A DNA stretch of 37,253 bases from Eubacteriales bacterium OttesenSCG-928-K08 (GCA_030266105.1 JAJDHH010000012.1:1-37253); one strand, 5' to 3'. Positions 22,578 through 31,585 are shown, counted from the stretch's first letter. Made by a program: numbers and translations. Notes: generated by a model not told the origin, from the sequence alone.

Positions 22578-24173
22578 CTAATAAAATATTCCCTGCCCCG
22601 GGCGTGAGTTGCCCGTTGAGCCGCCGCCAGATGGGGTCGTTGTTGCAGGCGGGCCGATTATCGTTTCGCCCGAATAGGCTTTATAGGTGGTTCGATCGAG
22701 CGTTTCCTTTTTAACCTCAACGCCATCTTTAAGGTAGGCCTTGTAGGATTCCCAGATGGAGCCGGATTTACGGCTCACAAACACCTCGGAGAAGCCGGAG
22801 GGTTTTGTGTAATCGATTGTGTATTTCATATCACCCGGAGGGGATAATGTTTCTATGCGAGCGGATGAAAGCTTGATTTCATCGTATTCCTCAGGGAACG
22901 GTTCGCCATAAATTTCAAAATAGACGCGCTGCTCGGTCATATCCGCCCTTGCAAAAATATAAATCGGTGAGGATGTGTTGTTTTTCCACTTAAAATCGAT
23001 GCGCCCGCTATCTATCGTTGCGTCAAGCCCGCCATCCACATAACTCAGGCGGCCGGAGTGCCCCTGGCGGTATGTAATTTCAAGGTCGGCCTTTAGCACG
23101 GCATTATACATTGTGGAAGATACCTGGCACACGCCGCCGCCTGCCTGATCCTCCGAGCGGCCGCGGACGATTGCGGGCGCCGGCTCCCAGCCGCCTGCAT
23201 ATGTGCGGTTGCCCAATGTGCCGTTTGTAGAAAATTCCTCTCCGGGCAGCAACACATAACCATTTATGAGGCTAACCGCTTTTTGTATGTTATAAACGCG
23301 AGTGTCGCGATTATAGGGCGCTTTTGCAAACGAGGTGTATGCGCTACCGCGCAGCGTAAAAGCTTCCTGTATGTTTTCGAGCGTGATGTTGGCGGGCGTT
23401 GTTTCAAGCGCCACTTCCAAATCGGAATATTGCATGGTTTTAATCATGCTGCGCAGGCTATCCACAAGCGCCTGCTGCTGGATTTCAAGTCCGTTAATTT
23501 CGGGGGTGTATTCTATACATTCATCCGGGGTTTTGATTGCCGCGGCGATTACGAACTCCTTATCGAGCTGGCGCGGGTCGTCATATGTCGCGCGCTCCAC
23601 AGTCACAGCATAGCCTGCGTCCGATGGTAGCTGGTTGTATTGCTCGGCCAGTTTTGCGGCGTAATCTTCAAGCGCGGCTTCATCCGAATCGTAGCTGATG
23701 GAAAAATGACGCTTATTGGCGGCGATATTCGCCAGCTCCTCAGTCAGCTCCTCAAGGGAGCCCGTGCGGCAGATTGAAAAAGCAGTTTCAAGCACCTGCC
23801 TTGTGTTAAACACAAGGCCAAGGTCATCCGCTGCAACCAAAACTTCGTTATCCTGAATAAAGAGCGAAAAGGATATGCCGGATTTAATTTTTTTCTCAGC
23901 GGGCAGGAGCAAATCGAGCGCCTGCTCGATTGTTTTGCCGCCAACGTTTATGTTTTCGACAAATATTCCCTCGTGAAACACACCCGAGTTGATGATTGCC
24001 TGGCGCTGCGCTTCCTCCAGCTTGCGTTGCTGCTGAATTGAGCGTATCGCAAAAAAGGCCGCCACCGCGACAAGAATCAAAACGACGAGTATTATTATTG
24101 CGATCGTTTTTTTGCGTTTTTCGCCGGGTGCGCCTGCGTTTTCCATTGCGCGGGGGTTGTTAGCTTCGGGCAT
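22578..24173 (-). CDS. VanW family protein, membrane-anchored (YoaR-like)
   Basis: 531 residues: a short basic cytoplasmic tail, one membrane helix (about residues 23-43), a long extracellular region that resembles the peptidoglycan-binding-like domains of YoaR proteins, and a VanW domain (LLPGEEFSTNGTLGNRT, GGGVCQVSSTMYNAVL, GLDATID). The end is Gly/Ser/Thr-rich and disordered. The family is named after an accessory gene of vancomycin-resistance clusters but is common in Clostridia; its activity is not established, and a cell wall role is assumed. The ATG at 24173 has GGAGG seven bases upstream; the frame extends to 24287 without such a site. A paralogue lies at 31727. Confidence 0.85.
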   Translation of the reverse strand: MPEANNPRAMENAGAPGEKRKKTIAIIILVVLILVAVAAFFAIRSIQQQRKLEEAQRQAIINSGVFHEGIFVENINVGGKTIEQALDLLLPAEKKIKSGISFSLFIQDNEVLVAADDLGLVFNTRQVLETAFSICRTGSLEELTEELANIAANKRHFSISYDSDEAALEDYAAKLAEQYNQLPSDAGYAVTVERATYDDPRQLDKEFVIAAAIKTPDECIEYTPEINGLEIQQQALVDSLRSMIKTMQYSDLEVALETTPANITLENIQEAFTLRGSAYTSFAKAPYNRDTRVYNIQKAVSLINGYVLLPGEEFSTNGTLGNRTYAGGWEPAPAIVRGRSEDQAGGGVCQVSSTMYNAVLKADLEITYRQGHSGRLSYVDGGLDATIDSGRIDFKWKNNTSSPIYIFARADMTEQRVYFEIYGEPFPEEYDEIKLSSARIETLSPPGDMKYTIDYTKPSGFSEVFVSRKSGSIWESYKAYLKDGVEVKKETLDRTTYKAYSGETIIGPPATTTPSGGGSTGNSRPGQGIFY

Positions 24174-24221
24174 TTTTGATCCTCCAAGGAACATAATATC
24201 TAAAACCTGTGTTCCCTTCAC

Positions 24222-24250
24222 ATTATAATGTAACCACCCAAAGCTGTAAA
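24222..24250 (-). promoter_or_regulatory. Promoter of the first VanW gene
   Basis: On the minus strand TTTACA (plus 24245-24250) and TATAAT (plus 24222-24227) are 17 bp apart. It points away from the nadE promoter. Confidence 0.8.
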
Positions 24251-24286
24251 GCGCAGTTTCGACAGTTTTCGCACACGCGCAACGCA

Positions 24287-24315
24287 TTGACTGCCGCGCG
24301 GCTGGGCATTACAAT
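24287..24315 (+). promoter_or_regulatory. Promoter of nadE
   Basis: TTGACT (24287-24292) and TACAAT (24310-24315) are 17 bp apart and 28 bp ahead of the nadE ATG. Confidence 0.8.
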
Positions 24316-24343
24316 AACAAAAACGGGTGTTCTAGGAGGGGCT

Positions 24344-26251
24344 ATGCGGCATGGTTTTTTAAAGGTGGCGGCGGCTACGCCGGATATCCACCTGGCTGAT
24401 TGTGCATATAACGCGCAAAATATTATCGCAATTATGCAGCAGGCAAATGAAAGCGGCGTTAAGCTGCTTGTGCTGCCTGAGCTTTGCTTAAGCGGCTATA
24501 CCTGTGGGGATTTGTTTTTGCACCGGGCGCTGCTGGATCAGGCGGTTGAGGCCCTGCTTAAAATCGTGCGCCACAGTGAGCAGCAGGATATGATAGTTGC
24601 GCTGGGCGCGCCGCTGCGCCATAACGGCAAGCTCTATAACTGCGCGGTGGTGCTGCAAAACGGGCAAATTTTGGGCGTTGTGCCCAAAGTGAACCTGCCA
24701 AACTATCTGGAATTTTATGAGCTTAGGCATTTTGCCCCTGCACCTGAGGGGATGGATACCATTTGCATTGGTGAGCTGCGCGCGCCATTTGGCGCAAAGC
24801 AGCTGTTTTGCTGCGAAAACATGCCAGAGCTTTGTTTTGGTGTGGAAATCTGCGAGGATATGTGGGTTCCCAATCCGCCGTCCGCTGGGATTTGCGCGCA
24901 GGGCGCGAGCGTAATGCTTAACCTTTCTGCAAGCAGTGAAACTGTCGGCAAGGCGGCGCACCGGCAAAACCTCATCAAAGGGCAAAGCGCGAGGTTAAGC
25001 TGCGCTTATGTTTATGCGGATGCGGGCCGGGGCGAATCAACAGGCGATCTGGTTTTTGCCGGGCATAACATGGTTGCGCAAAACGGTGAAATCCTGCGAC
25101 AAAACAAACCTTTTTCCAAGGATACGCTTGTTGCGACGGAAATCGATCTGCAATGTATCGCGCACAACAGGCGCAGGCAAAACACATTTTCGGCTAGCCA
25201 AACCAGCGAAAAATACATGCGCACCACATTTGAGCTTGATGTTGAGGAAGTAACGCTCACCCGGAATATCCCGCGGCTACCGTTTGTGCCGGAGGATAAA
25301 AACCTTCTTTTTGATCGTTGCGAGGATGTGCTTGAGATACAGGCGCAGGGCCTTTATGGAAGGCTTTTGCATATCAAGGGCAGCAAAGCGGTGATTGGCA
25401 TTTCGGGCGGGCTGGATTCAACGCTGGCCTTGCTTGTTTGTGTTCGTGCAATGGCGCTTTTGGGGCGGCCCAATGAGGATGTGCTGGCGGTAACAATGCC
25501 ATGCTTTGGCACATCCGCACGCACACGGAATAATGCGCAGAAACTTTGCGATGCACTGAATGTTTCCTTAATTGAAGTGGACATAACAAAATCCGTGCGC
25601 CAGCATTTTCTTGATATCGGCCAACCGGATGACAAGCTGGATGTAACATACGAAAACGCGCAGGCGCGTGAACGCACCCAGGTGCTTATGGATATTGCAA
25701 ACCAGCGTGGCGGCATAGTTATAGGCACGGGCGATCTTTCTGAGCTTGCGCTGGGTTTTGCAACCTATAATGGCGACCATATGTCGATGTATGGCGTGAA
25801 TGCCTCCGTGCCCAAAACATTGATGCGCCACATAGTAGGTTATGCTGCCGACACGGCAAATTCTTCTGAGCTTAAGCAAGTGCTTATCGACATACTCGAT
25901 ACCCCTGTGAGCCCTGAGCTTTTGCCGCCTGATGATGAGGGGGTCTCGCAGCGCACGGAAAACATCGTAGGCCCATATGAGCTGCACGATTTCTTTTTGT
26001 ATCATATCGTTCGCTGGGGCGCAACGCCGGGCAAGGTTCAACGCTTGGCGCAGCATGCGTTTTTAGGGGAATACGATAAAGACACTATCGCCCGCTGGCT
26101 CGAAATATTCTGCAAGCGTTTTTTTGCGCAGCAGTTTAAGCGCTCGTGCATGCCGGATGGCCCAAAGGTTGGCTCGGTTTCACTTTCCCCAAGGGGGGAT
26201 TGGCGCATGCCAAGCGATGCAAAAAACACCGCGTGGCTTAATTGGGATTAA
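24344..26251 (+). CDS. nadE: Glutamine-dependent NAD+ synthetase
   Basis: 635 residues. It amidates nicotinate adenine dinucleotide, the last step to NAD+, using ammonia from glutamine. The N-terminal nitrilase-like amidase has its triad Glu46 (LVLPELCLSG), Lys115 (VVPKVNLPNY) and Cys170 (GVEICEDMW). The C-terminal synthetase carries the ATP pyrophosphatase loop SGGLDST at about residues 354-360 and GTGDLSELALGFATYNGDH. Length is normal for the two-domain form. The ATG at 24344 has AGGAGGGGC upstream and lies behind a good promoter; the frame stays open to 24209, which lies inside the divergent promoter region and is not used. Confidence 0.96.
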   Translation: MRHGFLKVAAATPDIHLADCAYNAQNIIAIMQQANESGVKLLVLPELCLSGYTCGDLFLHRALLDQAVEALLKIVRHSEQQDMIVALGAPLRHNGKLYNCAVVLQNGQILGVVPKVNLPNYLEFYELRHFAPAPEGMDTICIGELRAPFGAKQLFCCENMPELCFGVEICEDMWVPNPPSAGICAQGASVMLNLSASSETVGKAAHRQNLIKGQSARLSCAYVYADAGRGESTGDLVFAGHNMVAQNGEILRQNKPFSKDTLVATEIDLQCIAHNRRRQNTFSASQTSEKYMRTTFELDVEEVTLTRNIPRLPFVPEDKNLLFDRCEDVLEIQAQGLYGRLLHIKGSKAVIGISGGLDSTLALLVCVRAMALLGRPNEDVLAVTMPCFGTSARTRNNAQKLCDALNVSLIEVDITKSVRQHFLDIGQPDDKLDVTYENAQARERTQVLMDIANQRGGIVIGTGDLSELALGFATYNGDHMSMYGVNASVPKTLMRHIVGYAADTANSSELKQVLIDILDTPVSPELLPPDDEGVSQRTENIVGPYELHDFFLYHIVRWGATPGKVQRLAQHAFLGEYDKDTIARWLEIFCKRFFAQQFKRSCMPDGPKVGSVSLSPRGDWRMPSDAKNTAWLNWD

Positions 26252-26420
26252 AAGCTCAAGCAGTCAAAGAGCTTGCTTCGGCTGTCAAATTCACAGCAAT
26301 TTCACGGGCTATTCATCGGGTTGACATTTATAAAGGGTATCCTTTTTCATAACAGGTCAGTATAGCAGGTGCTGACAGTTGTTTGAATCAGGAGAACAGG
26401 GAACTCATGATATCAATGCA

Positions 26421-26455
26421 AAAAGCCGCGAAGCCAAATGGCAACGCGGTTTTTT
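26421..26455 (+). terminator. Terminator downstream of nadE
   Basis: CCGCG (26426-26430) pairs with CGCGG (26445-26449), with an inner GCC/GGC helix, four As before and six Ts after. It ends either the nadE transcript or a short RNA from this region. Confidence 0.7.
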
Positions 26456-26491
26456 GTGTGGCCGGTGCGTGTGTATGGGCCACATTGCAGC

Positions 26492-26521
26492 TTGCCAGTG
26501 GGCATCTGCTTGGGGTACAAT
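26492..26521 (+). promoter_or_regulatory. Promoter of the FIST-kinase operon
   Basis: TTGCCA (26492-26497) and TACAAT (26516-26521) are 18 bp apart, with the start codon about 70 bp further on. Confidence 0.6.
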
Positions 26522-26594
26522 GATTTCATGCGGGCATAGTAAACCACATGAGAATGCACGGCTTATCGCCTAGAGATTGAGGTATAAAGAGCAT

Positions 26595-27755
26595 ATGATC
26601 AAAACATTAACAGCACATACCAACGAGATAGACGATCCCAAACTGGCCGTGGAAGAAATACTGGAGCAGCTGGATATTAAAAACAGCCTGCTTAAAAATT
26701 CTGTGGGGATTATTAGCTGCTACCCTGAGTTTGTGGATACTGGCGTTGTTAAGGCGCTTGGCCAAAGGCTCCCGTTTTCGCTGGTGGGCTGCACAACGCT
26801 TGGCAACACCGTTGAAGGCGCATCGGGGCTGATGCTGCTTTGCCTCACCGTGCTAACAGCGGACGATGTTTTTTTTGCAACAGCCGTTTCCGATCCGCTC
26901 GAAGAAACAGGGCTGGAGGCCATACGCAAAACTTACGATGAGGCGCGTGGTTTGCTGCCGGGCCCTGTCAAGCTTGCCGTTCCATTTGCGCCGCTTTACC
27001 CTTACACGATGAGCGGCGAGCGTTTTGTCAAAGAGCTTGATGAGGCGATGGCTGGCATACCCATATTTGGAACGCTTGCGAGCGATCATGTGCAGGATCA
27101 TACTCTCAATTCGGCAATTTATAATGGCGGTTCATATAAAAACTGCCTCTCGCTGCTGCTGATTTCAGGGGAATGCGAGCCTAAGTTTTTTATGGCGTCA
27201 ATTCCGGAGAAAAAAGCGCTTAGCCAGCGGGCAAAGGTCACAAAATCCGATGGAGATGTGCTGATCGAACTTAACGGCATGCCATTTTTGGAATATATGA
27301 AGCAGCTTGATTTATCCGATGGCGAAACGTTTTCAGTCCGGCAGACTATTCCTTTGATGGTTGACTATTGCGATGGCGCGCAGCCGCTGGCGAGGGCAAT
27401 TTATAAATTGTTGCCCGGCGGGCATGCGCTTTGCGGGGCTTCAATGCCGCTTGGCGCAAAAGTGAGCGTTGCCTCGTTTGATTATGAGGATACGCTCGAA
27501 AGTGCGCAAAACGCGCTCGATCAGGTTATTGCATCAGGCAGCACAAATGGCATGCTGGGTTTCACATGCCTTTCAAGAAGCCTTGTGCTTGGGGCGGATA
27601 TGACAGCGGAGCTTGACCTTGTGCAGAACCAGCTGAGCGGAAAAATGCTTTTCCACGTTTGCTATTCAGGCGGCGAGATATGCCCGGTTTATGACGCGGA
27701 AGGGCAGCTAAAAAACAGATTTCATAATTTTACATTCGTTGCCTGCGTGTTTTAA
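26595..27755 (+). CDS. FIST domain (FIST_N + FIST_C) sensory protein
   Basis: 386 residues, soluble. The FIST_N part (residues about 20-210) shows GIISCYPEFVDTG, LVGCTTLGNTVEG and FGTLASDH; the FIST_C part follows with LELNGMPF-like, LPGGHALCGASMP and GMLGFTCLSRSLVLG segments, the last being the typical signature near the end. FIST proteins are thought to bind small ligands such as amino acids and feed signals to histidine kinases or cyclic-di-GMP enzymes. A hybrid kinase follows 27 nt later. The ATG at 26595 has AAAGAG upstream; a TTG at 26577 is in frame but lacks a ribosome binding site. Confidence 0.88.
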   Translation: MIKTLTAHTNEIDDPKLAVEEILEQLDIKNSLLKNSVGIISCYPEFVDTGVVKALGQRLPFSLVGCTTLGNTVEGASGLMLLCLTVLTADDVFFATAVSDPLEETGLEAIRKTYDEARGLLPGPVKLAVPFAPLYPYTMSGERFVKELDEAMAGIPIFGTLASDHVQDHTLNSAIYNGGSYKNCLSLLLISGECEPKFFMASIPEKKALSQRAKVTKSDGDVLIELNGMPFLEYMKQLDLSDGETFSVRQTIPLMVDYCDGAQPLARAIYKLLPGGHALCGASMPLGAKVSVASFDYEDTLESAQNALDQVIASGSTNGMLGFTCLSRSLVLGADMTAELDLVQNQLSGKMLFHVCYSGGEICPVYDAEGQLKNRFHNFTFVACVF

Positions 27756-27782
27756 AAAGCAACGTAATATGAGGCGAAAATA

Positions 27783-29918
27783 ATGGATGAACAAACAATC
27801 AACCCCGGCTTGAGCGTTGAAGAAGAAGTTCTCCAACTGCGCAGGGAAGTCAAAAAGCTTAACCGCCAGCTTGCATATTTAGAAAACGTAATGGAAAAAA
27901 GCAAGCTGACGCTTAAGGCAAAAGCAAGCGTAAACGCTGTGATTTCTGACGAAAAAGCCCGGCAGGAAAAGTTTTTGAACCTGCTGCTGGAAAACAGTCA
28001 GGATATTATTTTGCTTTTTGATAAAATGGGCCAATTTGCATATTGCACACAGGCTTTCCTCAAAAAAGCGCATATTGCCAACTTTGGGCTTATAGGCGGC
28101 TTAACCTTTAGGCAGGTTTTTGAAAAATTTGTTGAGGAGGATTGGCTTACCCGCGTGGAAGGCGCGTTTTCTCAGGCCGTTAGCAACAAAGCGAATATTG
28201 TGCTAAACGAGGTTGCGGATATAGGTAAGGAAGGAAACCCACGCAGCTACATGATTCACTTTTCTCCGATGCGTAGCGATAGTGGCGATTCCGAGGGCGC
28301 AATTGTAATTTTCCACGATATGACTGACCTTGTGGCGGCAAAGGAGCAAGCAGAGAAGGCGAGCAACGCAAAATCCGACTTTTTGGCGAATATGTCGCAT
28401 GAAATGCGCACGCCCATGAATGCGATAATAGGCATGACAAACATCGCCAAAGCATCCTCTGAGCTTGAAAAGAAAGAATATTGCCTCGATAAAATCCAGG
28501 AAGCCTCAAACCATTTGTTGGGCGTAATTAACGACATACTCGATATGTCCAAGATCGAGGCCAATAAATTTGAGCTATCCATGTCCAACTTTAACTTTGA
28601 GCGCATGGTTATGAAGGCTGTGGATGTAAGCTCATTTAGAGTGGATGAAAAGCAGCAGACACTTTTTGTTAAGCTTGACCCGGATATTCCAAAGATGCTT
28701 GTGTCGGATGAGCAGCGGCTTACTCAGGTTATCACAAACCTTTTGTCAAATGCCGTAAAGTTCACAGCCGAGGAGGGCACGATCACATTACGAACAAACC
28801 TCGTTGAAGAAAAGGACGGCATCTGCACGATCCAAATCGAGGTGCAGGATACGGGCATAGGCATCTCAAAAGAGCAGCAGCAAAGGCTGTTTCAGTCCTT
28901 CGAGCAGGCGGACAGCGGCATTTCCCGCAAATTTGGTGGAACGGGGCTGGGGCTTGCAATTTCGAGGAACATAGTCGAAATGATGGGCGGGAGAATCTGG
29001 GTAGAATCCGAAATTGGCGAGGGCTCACGCTTTGTGTTTCAAATGCAGGCCAAGCGGGGGACTCACCAAAAAACGCTGGCCCCCGGATCAAACTGGAAGA
29101 ACCTGCGCGTGCTGGCTGTGGATGATTCGCCGGAGGTCTGCGAATATTTTGAAAGCATCGCAAAAATAATAGGGCTCAACTGCGACACGGCGCTAAGCGG
29201 AAGCGAGGCGCTTGAGAAAATGAATGAGCAGCAGTTGGGTTACAACATCATATTTGTGGATTGGCGCATGCCGGGAATGGATGGCATTGAATTTTCCCGT
29301 GAAATTCGGCAAACCAAGGGCGATAACACCATCGTTATTATGATTTCCGCCGCAGAATGGGGCCGCATCGAAAATGAGGCGCGCGAAGCCGGGGTGGATA
29401 GGTTTATGTCAAAACCCTTGTTCCCATCAAAGATTGTGGATTGCATAAACGAGTGCCTGGGAATACAGGAGGATTTGACCGATCATTCCGCCGAGGTTGC
29501 CGATTACACCGGCGCTTTTGTGGGCAAACGCCTGCTGCTCGCTGAGGATTTGGAAATTAACCGCGAAATTGTATATGCGCTTTTGGAGCACACGGGCCTT
29601 GAGATCGAAAGCGCGGAAAACGGGCTGATCGCCTACGAGATGTTTGGCGCAAAGCCTGAAAGCTACGATATGATATTTATGGATATCCACATGCCGGAAA
29701 TCGATGGTTATGAATCAACGCGCCTTATTCGCGCGCTTGCAGACCCGATTGCGCAGCAGGTGCCAATCGTGGCGATGACAGCTAATGTGTTCCGCGAGGA
29801 TATTGAAAAGTGCCTTGCCGCGGGCATGAACGATCATGTGGGAAAACCGCTGGATATCGATGAGGTGCTCTCAAAGCTGAGCATATATTTAGGAAAAGGG
29901 CAGGTGGCCCACACATAA
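27783..29918 (+). CDS. Soluble hybrid histidine kinase with PAS and two receiver domains
   Basis: 711 residues without membrane segments. In order: a coiled coil (residues 12-60), a PAS domain (about 65-185), HisKA with the phospho-acceptor His206 in [14 protein letters not shown], an HATPase domain ([27 protein letters not shown]), and two receiver domains with Asp493 ([11 protein letters not shown]) and Asp634 ([11 protein letters not shown]). There is no output or Hpt domain, so phosphate must leave to a separate partner or the receivers act by contact. Lack of a membrane anchor means the input is cytoplasmic, fitting the FIST protein just upstream as the ligand sensor. The ATG has GAGGCG upstream. 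Confidence 0.93.
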   Translation: MDEQTINPGLSVEEEVLQLRREVKKLNRQLAYLENVMEKSKLTLKAKASVNAVISDEKARQEKFLNLLLENSQDIILLFDKMGQFAYCTQAFLKKAHIANFGLIGGLTFRQVFEKFVEEDWLTRVEGAFSQAVSNKANIVLNEVADIGKEGNPRSYMIHFSPMRSDSGDSEGAIVIFHDMTDLVAAKEQAEKASNAKSDFLANMSHEMRTPMNAIIGMTNIAKASSELEKKEYCLDKIQEASNHLLGVINDILDMSKIEANKFELSMSNFNFERMVMKAVDVSSFRVDEKQQTLFVKLDPDIPKMLVSDEQRLTQVITNLLSNAVKFTAEEGTITLRTNLVEEKDGICTIQIEVQDTGIGISKEQQQRLFQSFEQADSGISRKFGGTGLGLAISRNIVEMMGGRIWVESEIGEGSRFVFQMQAKRGTHQKTLAPGSNWKNLRVLAVDDSPEVCEYFESIAKIIGLNCDTALSGSEALEKMNEQQLGYNIIFVDWRMPGMDGIEFSREIRQTKGDNTIVIMISAAEWGRIENEAREAGVDRFMSKPLFPSKIVDCINECLGIQEDLTDHSAEVADYTGAFVGKRLLLAEDLEINREIVYALLEHTGLEIESAENGLIAYEMFGAKPESYDMIFMDIHMPEIDGYESTRLIRALADPIAQQVPIVAMTANVFREDIEKCLAAGMNDHVGKPLDIDEVLSKLSIYLGKGQVAHT

Positions 29919-29948
29919 TAAAACGGTCTTGTGTGCCGCTAAAGGATC

Positions 29949-29967
29949 AGGAGGAATTGTTCTGATA
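29949..29967 (+). promoter_or_regulatory. Ribosome binding site pointing to a non-standard start codon
   Basis: A perfect AGGAGG (29949-29954) is followed, in the lipoprotein frame, only by ATT, GTT, CTG (29962) and ATA (29965). CTG is 7 nt away, the best spacing. The nearby TTG at 29958 is out of frame and soon meets a stop. Confidence 0.6.
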
Positions 29968-30633
29968 CGGAAATTGTTATTGCTGCTGTGCTGCTGCTTG
30001 CTGCTTTGCGGCTGCACGAATACCGCGCAGCTTGATGAAAAATACCAGCAGGGTTATGATGCGGGCTACGAAAAGGGCCTTGCGCAAGGTTATGCCGATG
30101 GTTATGCTGTTGCAAATGATGAATGGGAAAATGCGCAAGTGGAAGAACCCGATGAGCCTGACGAATTAGAGCAAAGGGAGCCGGAGCTTGGAGAGCGGCT
30201 AAAGCCCGCAAAAATCGGCGAAACGCTAACATATGAGTCAGCTCCATTTTGGTCAAAAGGAACTGCGTGGGTGGAAGTTACTTTGCTTGAAGTTATCCGT
30301 GGTGATGAAGCGCTCGAAATTTTAAAAAAGAAAAGCTCCTCGAATGTTGCCCCTGATGAAGGTTATGAATATGTGCTCGCAAAATTTAAGGTCACCAATG
30401 TTGAGCACACGGGCGATGAAAAACAGCCGCTTGATGTTTATTATTTCGACTTTGATTTTTCAACCGATGAGTTCGAACAGTATTTTAACTCCACATTGGT
30501 TTACGGCCTAAACGAGCTTTCAGCCTCAATATTCGAAGGCGCTTCAACGGAAGGTTATGTTCCGTTTCAATGCCCCATAGGCCAAACGGGTTATGCGGTT
30601 TATTGCACCGAACTATGGTTCAAGCTTGAATAA
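29962..30633 (+). CDS. Lipoprotein with YxxG repeats, third gene of the FIST-kinase unit
   Basis: 223 residues if it starts at CTG 29962. The signal peptide IRKLLLLLCCCLLLCGC has the lipobox Cys at residue 18. Next come tetrapeptide repeats (YQQG, YDAG, YEKG, LAQG, YADG), an acidic Glu/Pro linker, and a C-terminal domain of about 150 residues (TLTYESAPFW to ELWFKLE) rich in beta-strands, similar in style to DUF4352/Telomeric-repeat-like extracellular domains, though I cannot assign a family with certainty. No ATG, GTG or TTG with a suitable ribosome binding site exists; a TTG at 29929 would give an unlikely hydrophilic extension, and a TTG at 29974 would remove the positive charges. It follows the kinase by 43 nt. 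Role unknown. Confidence 0.7.
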   Translation: MIRKLLLLLCCCLLLCGCTNTAQLDEKYQQGYDAGYEKGLAQGYADGYAVANDEWENAQVEEPDEPDELEQREPELGERLKPAKIGETLTYESAPFWSKGTAWVEVTLLEVIRGDEALEILKKKSSSNVAPDEGYEYVLAKFKVTNVEHTGDEKQPLDVYYFDFDFSTDEFEQYFNSTLVYGLNELSASIFEGASTEGYVPFQCPIGQTGYAVYCTELWFKLE

Positions 30634-30650
30634 TCAGTAAAAAACAAAAA

Positions 30651-30685
30651 AACAATGTGCGGCATTAGCCGCACATTGTTTTTTT
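30651..30685. terminator. Bidirectional terminator between the lipoprotein gene and rpmB
   Basis: AACAATGTGCGGC (30651-30663) pairs with GCCGCACATTGTT (30668-30680), followed by a T-run and preceded by an A-run. Confidence 0.93.
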
Positions 30686-30694
30686 GTTAATCAA

Positions 30695-30886
30695 CTATAC
30701 GTTACGCATAACCTTGCCAGAACGGAGGCAACGGGTACAAACGTTCATTCTGCGGGGCGTGCCATTGACTACCACACGCACGGATTGTACGTTGGGCGAC
30801 CAGGAGCGCCGGGTTTTACGATTGGAGTGGCTCACCAGGTTGCCGGACATGGAGCCTTTCAAACAAACTTCACAAAACTTACCCAT
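30695..30886 (-). CDS. rpmB: 50S ribosomal protein L28 (bL28)
   Basis: 63 residues, the usual short form. It has GKFCEVCLKGSMSGNLVSHSNR at the start (zinc-type CxxC) and a second CxxC in NVCTRCLRSGKV, so it is the zinc-binding C+ form. The ATG has GGAGGTGTAACAG upstream. It is monocistronic with its own promoter about 100 bp upstream. Confidence 0.97.
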   Translation of the reverse strand: MGKFCEVCLKGSMSGNLVSHSNRKTRRSWSPNVQSVRVVVNGTPRRMNVCTRCLRSGKVMRNV

Positions 30887-30992
30887 TCTGTTACACCTCC
30901 TTAGCTAGACTAAAAACCTTCAAAACAGCGCCTGAACCAAAATGCGCCACAAGGCACATAAAAAAACGCACTGTAAATAACGAAGCAAAGGT

Positions 30993-31021
30993 ATTCTACC
31001 ATCAGCGGGCGGCTTTTGCAA
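30993..31021 (-). promoter_or_regulatory. Promoter of rpmB
   Basis: On the minus strand TTGCAA (plus 31016-31021) and TAGAAT (plus 30993-30998) are 17 bp apart; the leader would be about 100 nt. Confidence 0.6.
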
Positions 31022-31045
31022 GAAAAATTTGCGATAGCCCGCCCC

Positions 31046-31507
31046 TCACACAAGCCCGGGGAAGCCGCACTGGCGCAACGCCTCATAAAGCACAACGGCT
31101 ACAGCGTTGGAAAGGTTAAGCGAACGCTCCGCAGGTTTCATTGGTATGCGTATTATATCCTTGCTGCGCCGCTCAAGCAGCGGCTTTGGCAGCCCTGCCG
31201 TTTCCTTGCCAAAGACCAGTATGTCGCCATCCTCAAAACGAGCATCGGCGTAAGAGCTTTTCGCATGAGTTGAGCAAAGAAAAAACCGACCCGTTGGGAA
31301 AAGCTGCTCAACCTCCTCAAAGCTATCGTGGTAAAAAAGCGTGAGCTGATCCCAATAATCCAGCCCGGCGCGTTTAAGCTTACTATCGGTAATCGTAAAA
31401 CCCAGCGGGCGCACAAGGTGAAGCGCCGCGCCCGTTACGGCACAGGTTCGGGAGATGTTTCCCGTGTTTTGGGGAATTTCCGGCTCAACTAAAACAATGT
31501 GCAGCAT
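31046..31507 (-). CDS. trmL: tRNA (cytidine(34)-2'-O)-methyltransferase (TrmL, SPOUT family)
   Basis: 153 residues. It methylates the wobble ribose of certain leucine tRNAs. The SPOUT knot is recognisable: VEPEIPQNTGNISRTCAVTG, FGKETAGLP and the C-terminal IPMKPAERSLNLSNAVAVVLYE. The ATG at 31507 has CGGGAGGTTTT upstream; the frame extends to 31531 without reason to use it. It has its own promoter and lies upstream of rpmB, divergent from the second VanW gene. Confidence 0.93.
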   Translation of the reverse strand: MLHIVLVEPEIPQNTGNISRTCAVTGAALHLVRPLGFTITDSKLKRAGLDYWDQLTLFYHDSFEEVEQLFPTGRFFLCSTHAKSSYADARFEDGDILVFGKETAGLPKPLLERRSKDIIRIPMKPAERSLNLSNAVAVVLYEALRQCGFPGLV

Positions 31508-31557
31508 AAAACCTCCCGGTAATAAAGGCAAGAGAGTACTTTTTTAACATTTTGAAA

Positions 31558-31585
31558 AGTGTAGCATATTGTATCCATTTTGCAA
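31558..31585 (-). promoter_or_regulatory. Promoter of trmL
   Basis: On the minus strand TTGCAA (plus 31580-31585) and TACACT (plus 31558-31563) are 16 bp apart. Confidence 0.55.

Larger units (their letters stand above)
26252..26594. other. Intergenic region between nadE and the FIST gene
   Basis: The 343 bases hold a TTGACA (26321-26326) without a convincing -10, a GTCAG/CTGAC hairpin (26356-26375), an imperfect hairpin (26389-26410), a terminator (26421-26455) and the FIST operon promoter (26492-26521). A 64-codon reading frame at 26379-26573 runs through the terminator and promoter, has no good ribosome binding site, and is probably not a gene. No known riboswitch consensus is recognisable to me. 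Confidence 0.5.

Noticed and set aside
22578-24173. VanW genes as evidence of vancomycin resistance
   Set aside because: No vanHAX, vanS or vanR genes are present; VanW proteins are common in Clostridia without resistance.
24209-24343. N-terminal extension of nadE
   Set aside because: It overlaps the divergent promoters; the conserved N-terminus and AGGAGGGG belong to the ATG at 24344.
26379-26573. 64-codon reading frame after nadE
   Set aside because: It spans a terminator and a promoter, has no adequate ribosome binding site and no family-like segments.
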